Shown: in pieces, positions 9,010-21,900 of the stretch | Layout of the letters: each line of letters begins with the position of its first letter | Position numbering within the stretch: position 1 is the stretch's first letter | Source: Scilla litardierei | Lineage: Eukaryota > Streptophyta > Magnoliopsida > Asparagales > Asparagaceae | Length of the DNA: 64,000 nucleotides | Direction: 5' to 3' | Assembly: GCA_030789695.1 (NCBI GenBank) | Contig: CM061132.1 | Coordinates: 28,987,858 to 29,051,857 of the forward strand | Position numbers and translations under genes: made by a program | The notes under the pieces: generated by a model | The model's input: the letters and a program-made list of their open reading frames with translations, nothing else | What the model was told of the DNA's origin: nothing | Database searches by the model: none

Positions 9010-11968
9010 GTATGGTTAAAGTAGCATCTTTTCATGCCTTTGCACTTTTTGATTCTGGGGCTTCACATTGCTTTCTGTCTTGACAATTTGTGGACATACA
9101 TGCTATACCAATAGACTCCTTCACAGTTAGTTGGAATATTCATACGGGGGGTGTGATTAGGAGTACTTCAGGGTTCCGTTATTGTCCAGTTGAAATTTAT
9201 GGTCGGGAGTTATATGCTGACTTCCTCGTGATTGAGATGCCCACCTTTGAAGCGGTGTTTGGGATGGACTGGTTAGCGATGTTTTGTGCCACTATTGATT
9301 GCAAATTAAGGAGGGTAGTCTTCCAGATTCCCGATCATCCAGAGTTTGAGTTCAGAAGTGGAAGTTGCACATTAGAACCTGTAAGATTCAGAGCAACACC
9401 AGTGGAAGCAGAAGTGTTGGCGATGGCCATGGAGGCGGAGCCAGTTTTACCCAAGGTTGTGCGAGACTATCCTGATGTCTTTCCCGACGACATTTATGGA
9501 CTTCCTCCCGATCGATCATTGGAGTTCACCATTGATTTGGTATTAGGCACACAACCCATTGTGAAGGCCCCTTATCGGATGGCACCACCTGAGTTGGCTG
9601 AGCTTCGTAATCAGTTAAAGGACTTATCAGAGCGAGGGTTGATACAACCTAGCGTGTCACCTTGGGGAGCCCTAGTGCTTTTGGTGAATAAGAAAGATGG
9701 ATCTCGGAGGATGTGTATTGATTATAGGGAGTTGAACAAGGTGACAATAAAGGACAAGTACCCACTTCCTCGCATCGATGATCTCTTTGATCAGTTTGGT
9801 GGATCCCGAGTCTACTAAAAGTTGGACTTACAGAGTGGTTATCATCAGATTAAGGTTCGGGGGTCCGATGTTCCGAAGACAGCTTTTCGAACCCGTTATG
9901 GACATTATGAGTTCCTGGTAATGCCCTTCGGTGTGACCAATGCTCCGGCTACTTTCATGAGATTAATGAATCAGGTATTCTTTGACTATTTGGACAAGTT
10001 CGTAGTGGTCTTTATTGATGATATCCTGATATATTCCAAGGATGAGGAAGAGCATGCAGAGCATGTGAGGATTGTTCTAGAGATTTTGAGGCAGCATCAG
10101 TTATATGCTAAATATAGTAAGTGCCAGTTTTGGCTGTCTAAGGTGGCTTTTCTGGGGCACATAGTTTCAGGAGAAGGTATATCAGTTGATCCCGAAAAGG
10201 TTGCTCAGTGGAGAAATGGCCTGTTCCCAGGTCAGTTTCAGAAATTCGGAGCTTCTTGGGATTGGCTGGCTATTACAGGAAATTCATCAAGGATTTCTCT
10301 AAGATTACGACACCACTTACTCACCTGACTAAGAAGGATGTTGCTTATATCTGGTCTGAGGAATGTCAGCATGCATTTTGAGGAGTTGAAGAGAAGGTTG
10401 ACTACTGCGCCAGTTCTGACGATTCCAGATCGCTATGGAGGATTTGAGATTTTCTGTGATGCTTCTGGTAAAGGTCTTGGATGTGTCCTATATCAGCATG
10501 GACGTGTGGTAGCTTATGCCTCTAGACTTCTGAAGGTGCATGAGCTAAACTACCCTACACATGACTTGGAGCTGGTAGCCGTGATTTTTGCCTTAAAGCT
10601 GTGGAGACACTTTTTGCTAGGGGAGCATGTCAAGGTGTACACCGACCACAAGAGTTTGAAGTATGTGTTCATCCAAAAGGAGCTCAACATGAGACATCGT
10701 CGTTGGCTTGAGCTGATGGCAGAATATGATCTTGATCTCCAGTATCACCTTGGAAAAGTGAACGTGGTCCCTGATGCTCTCAGTAAATATCCAGCTGTGA
10801 TGATATTGCCCTCTCAGCCTCAGCTCCAGTGGGCCCTGCGACAAATGGAGATAGATGTCGTTCTTCTGGTCATCAAAGCAGCCATGTTGAACTTGCAGGT
10901 CCAGTCCGATCTGGTGGATCGGATCAAGGCCGCACATTCAGGAGATAAAAAGCTAAGGAGAATTCGAGAGCAGGTAGAGGCCGGACTTCGAACCGACTTC
11001 CACATTCATGAAGATGGCTCCCTTAGATTCGGATAACGGCTATGTGTGCTAGCTAGTGCTATCCGAGAGGAATTGCTTAAAGAGGCCAATAGTTTCCCCT
11101 ATTCCATTCATCCAAGTGGGACAAAGATGTGTCGTGATCTGCGACAACATTACTGGTGGCATGGGATGAAGCGCAGTATAGCCTGAAGTGTGGCCTCGTG
11201 TTTGTTCTGTTAGGTGAAGGCCGAACACCAAAGAGTTGCAGGTCTGTTGCAGCCTCTCCCCATTCCTGAATGGAAATGGCAACATTGACGATGGATTTTG
11301 TGACCGGGCTACCCCGCACACCCAAGGGAAATGACGCAATTTGGGTAGTCGTTGATCGCTTGACCAAATCTGCACATTTCATTCCCTTTCAGGTTGGACA
11401 GTCTACCGAGCATTTAGCTCGAAGATACATGGAGGTGAACCCCTCTTCGTTACCCTTACATCTTCTATACTTGGTAGTGTGAGGTGTTTGACATAATCTT
11501 CCTTGCAGGAGATCGTGAGGCTTCACGGAGTTCCTGTTTGTATTATCTCTGATCGGGACACCAGATTCACCTCACATTTTTGGAGAAGCTTGCAGTCTAG
11601 TTTGGGGACTCATCTCAAGTTTAGTACCGCATATCATTCCCAGATAGATGGGCAATCTAAGCGAGTTATTCAGATCCTCGAGGACATGTGGAGGGCGTGT
11701 ATGCTGGAATTTAAAGGATCCTGGGAAGATCACTTGTACTTGGTGGAGTTTGCTTACAACAACAGTTACCAAGCAAGTATTGGAATGGCACCGTTTGCTG
11801 CTCTGTATGGAAGGAAGTGCAGATCGCCTTTAAGCTGGGACGATGTTGGGGACCGTGAAGTCTTAGGACCTGACTTGGTGGTGGAAACGATCGATGTAGT
11901 TCGGACAGTCAAGGAGAATCTTCGTATCACTCAGGATCGCTATAATCATTGGGCAGATACAAAGAGAC
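9010..11968 (+). pseudogene. pol: A1 Pol: protease, reverse transcriptase, RNase H, truncated integrase
   Basis: This would copy element RNA to DNA and insert it. Domains in order: protease FDSGASHC (9048) and FGMDWLA (about 9258); reverse transcriptase with FIDDIL (10011-10028); RNase [14 protein letters not shown] (about 10453); integrase with MDFVTGLP (11291) and SDRDTRFTS. Breaks include TGA 9081, TAA 9816, a minus-one shift near 10208 with a compensating plus-one near 10378, a stop at 11034, and a defective zinc-binding region (stop near 11184, TGTTAG near 11209). The integrase catalytic Glu (in QSERTIQ of C) is Lys here. It ends abruptly at 11968-11970, where LTR B sequence starts. A 74-nt intron (11435-11508) splits integrase. 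Confidence 0.85.
11435..11508 (+). other. Predicted 74-nt intron inside A1 integrase
   Basis: GTGAACCCC...CTTCCTTGCAG lies between ...RRYMEV and EIVRLHGVP. Removing it gives YME-EIVRLHG, the continuous order seen in chromoviral integrases. Its length is not a multiple of three, so retention breaks the frame. A2 has the same intron at 31398-31471, and element C has an unrelated-looking 70-nt intron at the same codon. Confidence 0.75.
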
Positions 11969-12350
11969 GTGGTTGGCTCGGCGACACGGGATTGATCGCC
12001 TCGGGATGCGGAGCGGTTCGAGGAGCAGTTTGGGGAGCGGTTCAAGGAGCGGCTCGGCGTGGGACGGGTGCAGCTCGGAAGACGGTGTGGAACATCTCGC
12101 CTGCTCCAGGGTTGAGATTCCGGGTATGTGTTTAAGCATTAGTTTAATTTAATCGCAGTAGGCTAGATCCTTCTTGGGATGGTCAGACACATCCCAAGTC
12201 GGCATAGATCTTGGATTAGGGTCTTGGACCTTAGGGTTAAATGTTAATTTGATTAACATGTTTATTTTTCCGATGCTTTTTGTCTATGTTCCGTCCGACT
12301 TAGGACGGGTATAGAGTTTTTGTGCCCTAAGGGTCCCAGCATTCCCTACA
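11968..12350 (+). repeat. 5' LTR fragment of element B (3' 383 bases only)
   Basis: It corresponds to about 18322-18703 of the 3' LTR and ends ATTCCCTACA. It joins A1 integrase at AAAGAGACGT, where the two parents share CGT, so the junction has about 3 bases of microhomology. A few substitutions separate it from the 3' LTR. Confidence 0.88.
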
Positions 12351-12351
12351 G

Positions 12352-12364
12352 TGGTATCAGAGCC
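12352..12364 (+). other. Primer-binding site of element B (tRNA-iMet)
   Basis: TGGTATCAGAGCC starts one base after the LTR end. It is complementary to the initiator methionine tRNA 3' end and supports a plus orientation for B. Confidence 0.92.
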
Positions 12365-15300
12365 TGGTCTGTGTTACGATCTAGCCTGCGATTTCTCTAA
12401 ACACATGAAATGCTTTTAAATAATTTTAAAAATGTTTTTAAAGTTATGAGATAAATTTTAAAAATGTTTTTGATGTTTAAAAATCTATGTGATAAATTTT
12501 TGAATATGAAAATTTTTTAAATGACGTTTTAAAATTTATGTGATAATTTTTAAAACTAATTTTAAATCTTTTAAAATTTATGCGATAAGTTTAAAGTGCC
12601 TAAAAATTGTATATGATAAATTTTTAAGCATGAAAGTTTTTTAAAAATGATGTTTTAATTTTATGAGATATTTTAAAACTGATTTTAAAGGTTAAAATTT
12701 TTATGCGATAAATTTTTTAAAGTAGCATGCAAATTTATGATTTTAAAAACAAGTTTTTATGAGATAAAAATAAAATATTTTTAAAATCATATTTTAAATT
12801 TAAATGTTAAATTTATGTTTGCATGCTAAAATTGTTTATGTGATAGACATTGTTCTATTTAAATTGTTAAATAGTTGTACACTTTTATTTTATGCGATAA
12901 AATTAGTGTAATCTTATGTTAATGGCTATGCATAACCTTGTCCCTTATTTGATAACACAAGACAACCCTTTAGGTTAGCCATTAAGAAATCATTAAAATT
13001 TATTAATTGAATTTTAATGACATGCTATGTTTTAATAAAACATTAACAACACTTTAAGACCTAATTCCTGATTAGGGTTGTCCCTTTAATGATTTTTTAA
13101 TTCTAATTGTTATAATTAATTTTCATTAAAGGACTTCGCTTTTAGCGTTGTTAATAAAATTTATTAAAATCCTAATAACGATTAGGATAGCACATGAACC
13201 TTATAGTTGATAATACTTAATAAAAGTTATTAAACAAATCCTAAAATTTTGAATTTAAGGATTCAACTAGTTGATAGGATTAATTAGTTGTTAATAAAAG
13301 CTGTTTAGTCTATGGCACACATATAAAAATGACAAGCTTCATTCAATGGACCATGATCCAGTCAATGTGCTTGACTAAGAGTTCTGGATCGCCCTTTAAG
13401 GGATAGTGATCTTGGCTTAGTCAATTCCCTGGCTGTGTTCCGCTGGACCGCAATGTCACGACTCATGATTGTATGACACCCTGGACTATATCCAAGTCAA
13501 ATACGTTAATGATCTTTTTCTAGATTAGCCGTAGCCCTCCTTGTTTTAGGGGTTGGCAACTATAGGACCTGTGTTATAGTTGTTGAGCTACACTCAAGCT
13601 GTAACATGACAATCTTATAGAAACCAACTCCTTAAATACATAAGATGTAGTCTAAGACCTGACCCAAACCGACGTGTCGTGAATACACCGAGCGCCGGAG
13701 CAAGTCAGGCTAGACACGAAAATAAGGGTACGATTAGACTAGACATTATGATTTGGATGAGCACACTCATGATCACAAATGGCTAGGGGCAAAAACCGAT
13801 TAAGAGAGTCATATCTGATATGATCGATGAAGAGTCATCTTCCGATCGCAGAGTCAAGCAACTTGTTGAGCTACACTCAAGGTTGTTAGGCTCAAGGTGA
13901 TTGGACCTCTTACCCATTAATTTTAATTCGATTAAATCGTTCGTTATTAAGCTTTGAAACGATCGTAAAAAAATGGGAGGATATAGATAGATAAAAGCCA
14001 TTCTACCTATATTTAATATTGAACGTATGCTAAACTAGGGCAAGACTATGTTTACCGAAGGAATCTAATTATAATATTTTAATGGAATTAGTTAACTGGT
14101 CAAATATGTTGATTAATTGAATATCAAGTTAAATTCTAATTGATAGAATTAAAACTATATTCTCGTTGACATTATTAAAAATGACCTTCTAAAGAGACAG
14201 ACTTGAGAAATATGATTTCATTAAGCTCTGGGTCCAACAAATAAATTCAAGCTACATGACACTCGTCTCTATATGAGGCAGCTTGAACATATAGGATATT
14301 CGAAGTATGTTTCTCTCTACAACTTGTCGAGCTACCCTCAAGGTTGTATGGATAAACAATTTTGATCCGCAAAGTTCGAGAATTCGATCAAACTGTTTGA
14401 GTCGAATACGAGTGCATGAGCGGTGCAAGACTATGTATCCCAACCGGATCTTGAGACAAGCAACTTCTTGAGCTACACTCAAGATTGCAACTCTCAGGCG
14501 TTTGGATACATGAGATGCTTGCATAGCTATTTATTTATGTTGGGCTATTTAATATCTAAATGTGATTTAGAAAAAGAAGAAGGCACTCCGGAAAGTCAAT
14601 CGAGTTAAATAGTTTAATTTATCATTAGTAAAGGCTTAAGTAGGAGGAAACGAAAATGTGACATATTTTGATGTCACGATTTCGTAATTATTATTATACA
14701 AAAGGTTAACAAATTTTGACGAATGTCGTCACATTGCTTCTGAAGCAATGAGTAATATGTATAACGATAATATATATATTAAATGTTAATATATATAAAC
14801 ACACAAGATAGTAGCTAACTTGTATGGCAAAATAGACTAGGCCATATCGAGAGACTAAGCTTCACAAGTCATATAAAGAGGGGTCTGATCTCTCGTATTA
14901 TGAAGTTTACAGACACTTGTGAGTCTTATCCTCTTAGATATAATGGCCGAAACCCATCTGTGAGACAGTGGGAGAATGAGTTGTCGAACTCAGTCTGGTA
15001 CATACTGATGTACCCGAGTCTATATTAACCAAAATAAGTTATTCGTATATTTTATTAAGACACATATTCTTGATGAAACACAAGTCTGATAAAATAAAGA
15101 ACGAAATGACTAAAGTATTTAAACTGATTCGATTAGATCGAATGGTCAAATACTTAGCTATATTAAATCTTGCGTAATTAAAAGAAAATATGATTTTCTC
15201 TCAGGTCAAGTCTGTTAACACATCCGTGTGTTAAAATGTATGAATCACACTAAGTTAGACTTGGTGCGATCCATAGCCAGTAACTCTGAGCTAAGTCCTC

Positions 15301-16144
15301 CCTCTGGGTTAAGTCCCAAATAGTAATGCCTAGGTTTTGATAATGTTCTATGAGGACATTATCAATAAGATATTCATTAAATCAATCATTATGAAGTTGT
15401 ATAATTACTCGAATTTCGTGAGACGAAGAGTCGAGTTAAACATCATAACTGATGATGACTCGGTCAACTTCTAGGATAAAATTCGGAGTAGTAACTCCGA
15501 TTTAAAACTTGATGCAATCAGGAAAGGTCCGGTGCGTAAATAAATTTTGGAATTTAGTTTACATGCACAAGGAAAATGTTTCCTCATTTTCTGCAAGTAA
15601 ATCTTTAAGTTGAAAGGTTGGTGCAGAAAGGAAAATAGTGAAGTGCAATCATGTTTGGTCGAGAACGGCTTTTCATCCTAATTCCTATAAACAGATTAGA
15701 ATGAAACTGTTTTTCGCCAGCAGATGTGTACAGATCTACTCGGACCAAACTCGATGTAAACGCTTAAGTTGACCATGAAAATTGGAGCATTCACTTATAA
15801 GTTCGTTTTTCTAAATATGATTTAGACAGACCAACTTATATGAATTAGCCAGATAGTTTTCAAGGTCAATGGGAGGGTATAAATTACATGCGAGGCATCA
15901 AAGGGATGGAACATTTATTTTGACAAAGTAATCAAAGAGTTTGATACTTTATCAGAAATAGATATGAGCCATTTAAAATGACCGATAACTAATTTGAAAA
16001 TTATTATCGTAAGGTACGATGAATTGGATAAGATCCAAGTAAATAAAAATATTATGGATTCCGAAAGACCAAGTGAATTATTTGAATGAGATTCAAATGG
16101 TTGGGCTAACATGAACATAGAAACCCCTTAAGTCTATAGTGTAG
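12365..16144 (+). other. Non-coding interior of element B
   Basis: This is 3.8 kb of AT-rich sequence with no long frame and no recognisable gag or pol domain before 16145. The first 600 bases are rich in TTTTAAAA-type words with recurrent GATAAATTTT. Four hairpin-like words of the form TTGAGCTACACTCAA (one TCGAGCTACCCTCAA) occur at 13583, 13866, 14327 and 14468. This looks like a non-autonomous derivative whose coding region was replaced, not a simple deletion. I could not trace the origin of the filler. Confidence 0.6.
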
Positions 16145-16240
16145 ACGGTTTTAGCAGATCCACTCACGAAGGCTCTACCACATGAAGTTGAGAAACTTAT
16201 GTGTAAAAACGGTATAAGATACCGAGATAAATGGGCCTGA
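16145..16240 (+). pseudogene. pol: Remnant of copia Pol C-terminus (end of RNase H)
   Basis: A 31-codon open stretch reads ...LADPLTKALPHEVEKLM...YRDKWA and stops with TGA at 16238. ADPLTKAL is the conserved end of copia Pol just before the polypurine tract, and here that tract follows directly. Nothing upstream matches RNase H. Only this tail was kept, probably because the sequence next to the 3' LTR is needed in cis for plus-strand priming. Confidence 0.75.
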
Positions 16241-17559
16241 GTGCAAGTGGGAGATGTAGGAGAATGATGCCCTCCATGCTATTTATCTCTGTGTGAATAG
16301 CACAATCGTCTTGTTCGAAATAACAGTAAGCTGTTTGGTAATGATTTATCTAAGTTATATTATAATATAGTTAACATTAGATATCAACTTAGGTAAAGTC
16401 CTGCGACTTTATGCAAGGTCAAACAGATATCGAGATGAGTATCTCGATCATGGAGAAATGTTTAACCGTCTATATCATAAGTCTAAAAGGGTTCGTGGTC
16501 GTAGATGTTTCGAGACAAGGATATCGAAACATCGGATAGACCATTGTGTCTTAGTCTTCACCGTTAAGCGGTGGCGATGATCTCATGATCGTTCGACTTG
16601 GCGAAGTCGGAGACAAGACACAGGTGCTCATTAGAGAATGAGTTCACTGAACGATCCACAAGAGTTATCATATGGTTACGTTGACCAATCTGTCAATGAT
16701 AACTCTTAGTGATGATAGGCTAGTTGGTCTTTTGACTTGAGGTCATTTTGACGAACCTGTGCGTGAATGGTGCCACTTAGATCAACTGACCTAGCTTCGA
16801 GGCAAGCCCTGTCGAAAGGTCTTTTGATTGGGTGTTACTTGAAACGTACGAGGCGAGTAATGACCAAGAGAGGATTCGTCTCTCCCGGTCAATGGGAGTT
16901 AGTGTCGTAGAGTTAGTTCGTTCTTTAGTATAATCTCTGCGCAGAGTATGTTGGAAGAAGTCCAACATTTATTGACTAAAGATCGATAGAAACTAACCAG
17001 AGTCAAGTTATCGGGGTTGACAGTCTGACCGTACCCTAGACTTGACCTACACGACATAGTTAAGACGAAGAGACTATAACTACGGAATTCATCACGGAAA
17101 CAGTCAGGTGGTCCCGACAATACTCATGTCAATGAGTCAACCACATAATGATGATTCCTGAAGCAGGGACGGCAACCACTGCTAGTGGTCACTGCCGTAT
17201 AGGGCTTCGAGCCCAACCTGTTGTAAGGGTCAGGCTGTATGGTCTCACACAGAGCGTGACCTTCGTCTAGTAATAGGTAGAAATTAGTTAGGGAGAATAT
17301 TTTGCATTTTGATGCAAGGGATGGAATAATTGCATTTGATGCAATATGATAATTTAAGATTAGATAGGGACTATTTTGCATTTGATGCAAAAGAGATTAA
17401 ATGTGTTTTAAATAGTTTAAGACAATATTTAATAATATAAATGCAAGGAAAAGTTCACGGGTAAGACGGGAATGTCCCGGTCTAAACCCAGGTTCAAACG
17501 GCGTCCAAATCGGACGCCAAATGCCCAAGATACGCTCAAAACAGCCCAAAGGGTAAGAT

Positions 17560-17745
17560 CAGGCCAAACTAGGTCTGGTCTGCTGGCCAGGCCCAATAAA
17601 GCCAAGGTCTGGGCAAGCCCAAGCATTGGCCTGGGCTAGCCCAGGCGCAGGCCTGGGCTAGCCCAGGCGCAGGCCTGGGCTACCCCAGGCGCAGGCCTGG
17701 GCAAGCCCAGGCGCGGCCTGGGCTTTGCCCAGGCAATTTTCTGCG
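17560..17745 (+). repeat. GC-rich word block, 3' LTR version of B
   Basis: Tandem units of about 26 bases combine GGCCTGGGCTAGCCCAGGCG-like pieces, each a near palindrome. Shorter and more regular than the block at 5690-6030. Confidence 0.8.
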
Positions 17746-18093
17746 CGCGCTGAATGCGTGGGGCCCACCCGTGGGCCCCAGTTCTAGGGTTTCGAACCCC
17801 GGATTGATGCAGAAATTTGACGGCTCAGTTTTTGCGAAAAACTAGCCATGATCTGATCTTTGGGCGATCAATTGGAGGGTCAAACGAACTCCGATTGACG
17901 AACGGTTTTTTCCTATGCGTTCACCGTTGAACACCCTTTAGATTGATAGGTTGTATCAATCATGAAGCTCAACGGTGAGTGAGTTAAAATTCACGGAAGT
18001 TTGCACTTTGTGAAGTGCAAACTAACTTGATTTTAATTAACCCAATTAATAGTCCCACATCGGATTTTGAGTGAAGGGGAGCAGTCTGCTGCC

Positions 18094-18103
18094 TATATAA
18101 ATA
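18094..18103 (+). promoter_or_regulatory. TATA box of the B 3' LTR
   Basis: TATATAAATA in CCTATATAAATAGGGG, identical to the solo LTR copy at 6356, with CCCACATCGG upstream. Confidence 0.65.
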
Positions 18104-18926
18104 GGGGTCTGCTCTCTTCCTTAAAACTCGTCCCAAGCTCTAGATCTGAGCGGCTCTTGTAAATGTTGGAGCACGCTCGGATCTAGGCTAAATTAATATT
18201 TCTCTATCTCCCTATAAATTTCTGCCTTACTCCTGAGGGCTCTAGCAAAGCCGCAAAGGAGTTCGGATTTAGATCTGAAATCTAGGCGGATGTTTCACTT
18301 GCGTGAAACTTTCTTCTGCGCGTGGTTGGCTCGGTGACACGGGATTGATTGCCTCGGGATGCGGAGCGGTTCGAGGAGCAGTTTGGGGAGCGGTTCAAGG
18401 AGCGGCTCGGCGTAGGACGGGAGCAGCTCGGAAGACGGTGCGGAACATCTCGCCTGCTCCAGGGTTGAGATTCCGGGTATGTGTTTAAGCATTAGTTTAA
18501 TTTAATCGCAGTAGGCCAGATCCTTCTTGGGATGGTCGGACCCATCCCAAGTCGGCATAGATTTTGGATTAGGGTCTTGGACCTTAGGGTTAAATGTTAA
18601 TTAGATTAACATGTTTATTTTTCCGCTGCTTTTTGTTTATGTTTCGTCCGACTTAGGACGGATATAGAGTTTTTGTGCCATAAGGGTCCCAGAATTCCCT
18701 ACACTTCCGTATGGGAATGGACCCGGAGTATAGAGGGGCTATGTCTACACAGAAACTCGCCACACAGGAGGATGTGCTCGAGGCGGCAAGATTATATGAG
18801 ATCCATTTGCGGAGCATAGGGAAAATGCCTACAGTCGACAGACGACCATCAGGATCACAGAAGGCATTATCTCGCCCAGTACAGATGTCCCAGTTCAAGA
18901 GGTCAGGAGCCCTTGTAGTGACACAG

Positions 18927-21900
18927 TGTCACGCCCCGCTTCCCATTATACTTGGGGCGAGGACGCGAGCGGGCCCGCTTAGGTTGGAGCGGTGAAGCTC
19001 GAACCCAATAAGCGTCTGTGAAAACACCTTTCGCAGGAACTTGCATGCAACTCAGAACAACAGAAATATTTAAAACCAACATCCAGATAAAGTACACAAT
19101 AATAAAAGGGCCCCAAGCATGGCCTACAACGATAGCGATACAGATAAAGTGGGTACACACCCTACAAACAACAACGGTGAAAAGTAAATAGCTGCAGCGG
19201 TGATAATCAGCTCTAGTCCACAGTAGGGTGGACTTCAGGATCAGCAGAATCCTGGTCTATTGGATCACTCTGATCCAGCAACTCGTCCTCCAGATAACCT
19301 GTCTCGTAACCTGACATACATTCAAACAATATGAATGTATGTCAGCAAGGGTCTGCAAGTAGATGTCAGATGACCCAAGGCAAGATATATATAACAAGTT
19401 ATATATATGGCAGTTTTACAGCAGTTAAAGGAATTTACACTAGCACGTATTTCAATGAACTGAAGCAGTTAAAACGATTATAAAAATTACACTAGCAAGG
19501 TAGTTGAAGCAACAAGTTACATTAGCATGGCATTTCAGTAGTAAAAATTAACATGGCAGTGGAGCAATGTAACATCAGTCTGTAATTAACTTTCTTTTTC
19601 AATTATTTAACTGTGTGTGCAAGTCCGTGAATAAGATTCCCGCCGTTAGACGAATAGTAAATAAATACACCTTTAAGTGCCCCCGAAGGCGACTCGTTTA
19701 CTACCGGCTAGTGCCCGGGAACCAACCCCACCCAAGTGTATTTCCTGAATCACGTGCCAGGATGCTAATCCGTCATATACTGAAACACGAGTCCAGACTA
19801 GTCGCATGCGACGTAATCACATGTGACCGACGAGATTAACTAATAGCCAACGGCAAGTAACATCTGATAGCCAACGGCAACTGGTAGCCAACGGCATGTA
19901 ACATCGGTAGCCAACGGCATGTAACATCGGTAGCCAACGGCATTTAACTACGGGAGCCAACGGCATTTAACTACGGGAGCCAACGGCATTTAACTACGGG
20001 AGCCAACAGCAGTTATCATTCTATAAGAATCAACAGTTCTGAAATTAACCATACATGTCCATAAACATAATCATTCACAAAGTGCGTTCATTTTGATTAT
20101 TAAGGGGTCCACGAGTCTAGCATTTCAAAAAAATGTGTTTGTGTCAGCAATTCAGTGTATAACAATGGTTAGCACAAAAACATAAAATAACTGCACGCTT
20201 GCCTGACTGGGACAGTTTAGGTTGTCCGAGTAACGGTAGGAAAGTTCGCGACGTATCTGCGTCATTAAATAAGAACATTTATTATAATGAATAAAAGTGC
20301 TGAAATCGAGAATTAATGATTTTGATCAGAAAGTTAATTATTCGTGTTATTGATCTAAATTAAGATATATCAAATTATATGTCGTTGGGTTTGTTTTGAT
20401 ATATATCACGCCATGGTGCTACTGGTTCTCCATTTTGGTTAACCAAATCAACGAATTAGGTTTATTGCGAGTTAATCACATCATTAACATAACCCCCGTA
20501 TTGAGTTCGCCTAATTTTACGGGGTTCACTAACTAGGGTGACGGTTACATTGGGTTATACAAACTGGGTACGCCTTATTTTATTCTAGTTTTAACACCCA
20601 AACATCATTTACAAGTAATAACAAGCTGAAATCAAATGATACAAAAAAATAACATTAAATAACACTAACAACTAACTAATATTAGATAAGTTAATTAAGC
20701 TTACACCTACTACTACTAACTTTTATCATGGCAATAGTTTTAAATAACACTAACTTACTTTTACCTAATATTAATAATCCACATGGCTCTTTATGTAATA
20801 GTACACATCTCATTATGTATTAAAAACCCACATGGCTCTTTCTTTCCCCTCTTTCTCCTAGCCTCTTCTGTCACTTTCGTTCCCAGGTCTTGCTTCTTCT
20901 TCATCTTTTTTCTTTCTTTCTTTTTTTTTAAAATTCCAATCTGATTGCATCAACGGAGAACACAAGGGGAGGGGAAGAGAACTCACGCACGCGGATGGGA
21001 GGTTGCCGGCGCTAGGGGCTTCGGGAGGAGGCGCTCCGGCGATCTCCAAGCGGCCGGCGGCGGACCAGGAGTGGCGGCGGCTCCCCTCAGGCGGTCGGCG
21101 GCGGGTTGCGGCAGCGCGTGCGTGGGCGGCCTCCGGTGATGCGCAGGTGAGGGGATGAGGGAGGAGGAAAGGGAAGAAGGAGAGGTGGGTTTGGGTTTCT
21201 TGGATTTCAACTTCAGATCTGAAGTTGTTTTATTGGGCTTGAATCTGAAGTTTATTTTCAGATTTGGTGTTGTTTAATTTCAGATCTAGGGTTTTGATTT
21301 TGCTTTGATTTCTGAAGTTTGTATCTGATTTGATGTTGAATCTGAAAGGAATTTGGGTTTTGGGTTGGAAGGATGATGAAATTGGGATGGAGTTGGGTCT
21401 GTTGAATTTGTTTGGGAAATCTGGTTTGTTTGCGGGGGTGATTAGCAGGGATGAAGATGATGTGTTGCAGATGAAGTATAACCTTAAGAAGGAAATCATC
21501 AGGGAACAGGTTTAATGTGTTTAGGTGTTGGATTGGGATGGTTTTAATTCGTTGTTTGACTTACGAGAGAGGATGCATCTGGCTAGGCTAACAACGTGTT
21601 ATATTTCCCCTCATCATTCAAAGAAGAGTAGGGAACAACTTCAATGTGTGTAGGTTTTGGATTATGACTGATTTAATTAAATTTGTTGACTTAAGCTAGA
21701 GGATTCATCTGGCTACAAATTGATTTCATCCCTATCACAAAACGTGATCGATTAAGATTAGTTAAGTGTTAAATGTAATTAATAATATACCAAACGTGAT
21801 TAGTAAAATATTTAAATTTAAGTAATTAAGTTTTGAAGAATTTAAATTAACAAAAGTAATTAGTAAAAGAAATAACAAAACTAATTAACCAAATAATTAA

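Larger units (their letters stand above)
11968..18703 (+). mobile_element. Element B: damaged, largely non-coding Ty1/copia element
   Basis: It consists of a 5' LTR fragment (11968-12350), tRNA-iMet primer site (12352), about 3.8 kb of interior, a polypurine tract AAGTGGGAGA at 16245-16254, and a complete 3' LTR (16255-18703). The only recognisable coding remnant is the copia Pol C-terminus at 16145-16240. The element inserted into the gag of A copy 2 (sequence resumes with CTTCCGTATGG at 18704). The left target duplication was lost with the 5' part of the LTR. Confidence 0.85.
16255..18703 (+). repeat. 3' LTR of element B (2.45 kb)
   Basis: It starts TGTAGGAGAATGATGCC after the polypurine tract and ends CCCTACA. 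It matches the solo LTR 4397-7000 nearly end to end; the main difference is in the GC-rich word block. It contains the TATA box at 18094. Confidence 0.92.

Noticed and set aside
19615..19839. 74-codon frame repeated at 26038-26262
   Set aside because: It repeats only because it lies in both LTRs of element C; no protein family features.
19844..20003. Regular direct repeats resembling a CRISPR array
   Set aside because: Plant LTR context, no unique spacers; units are contiguous 22-23 bp repeats.
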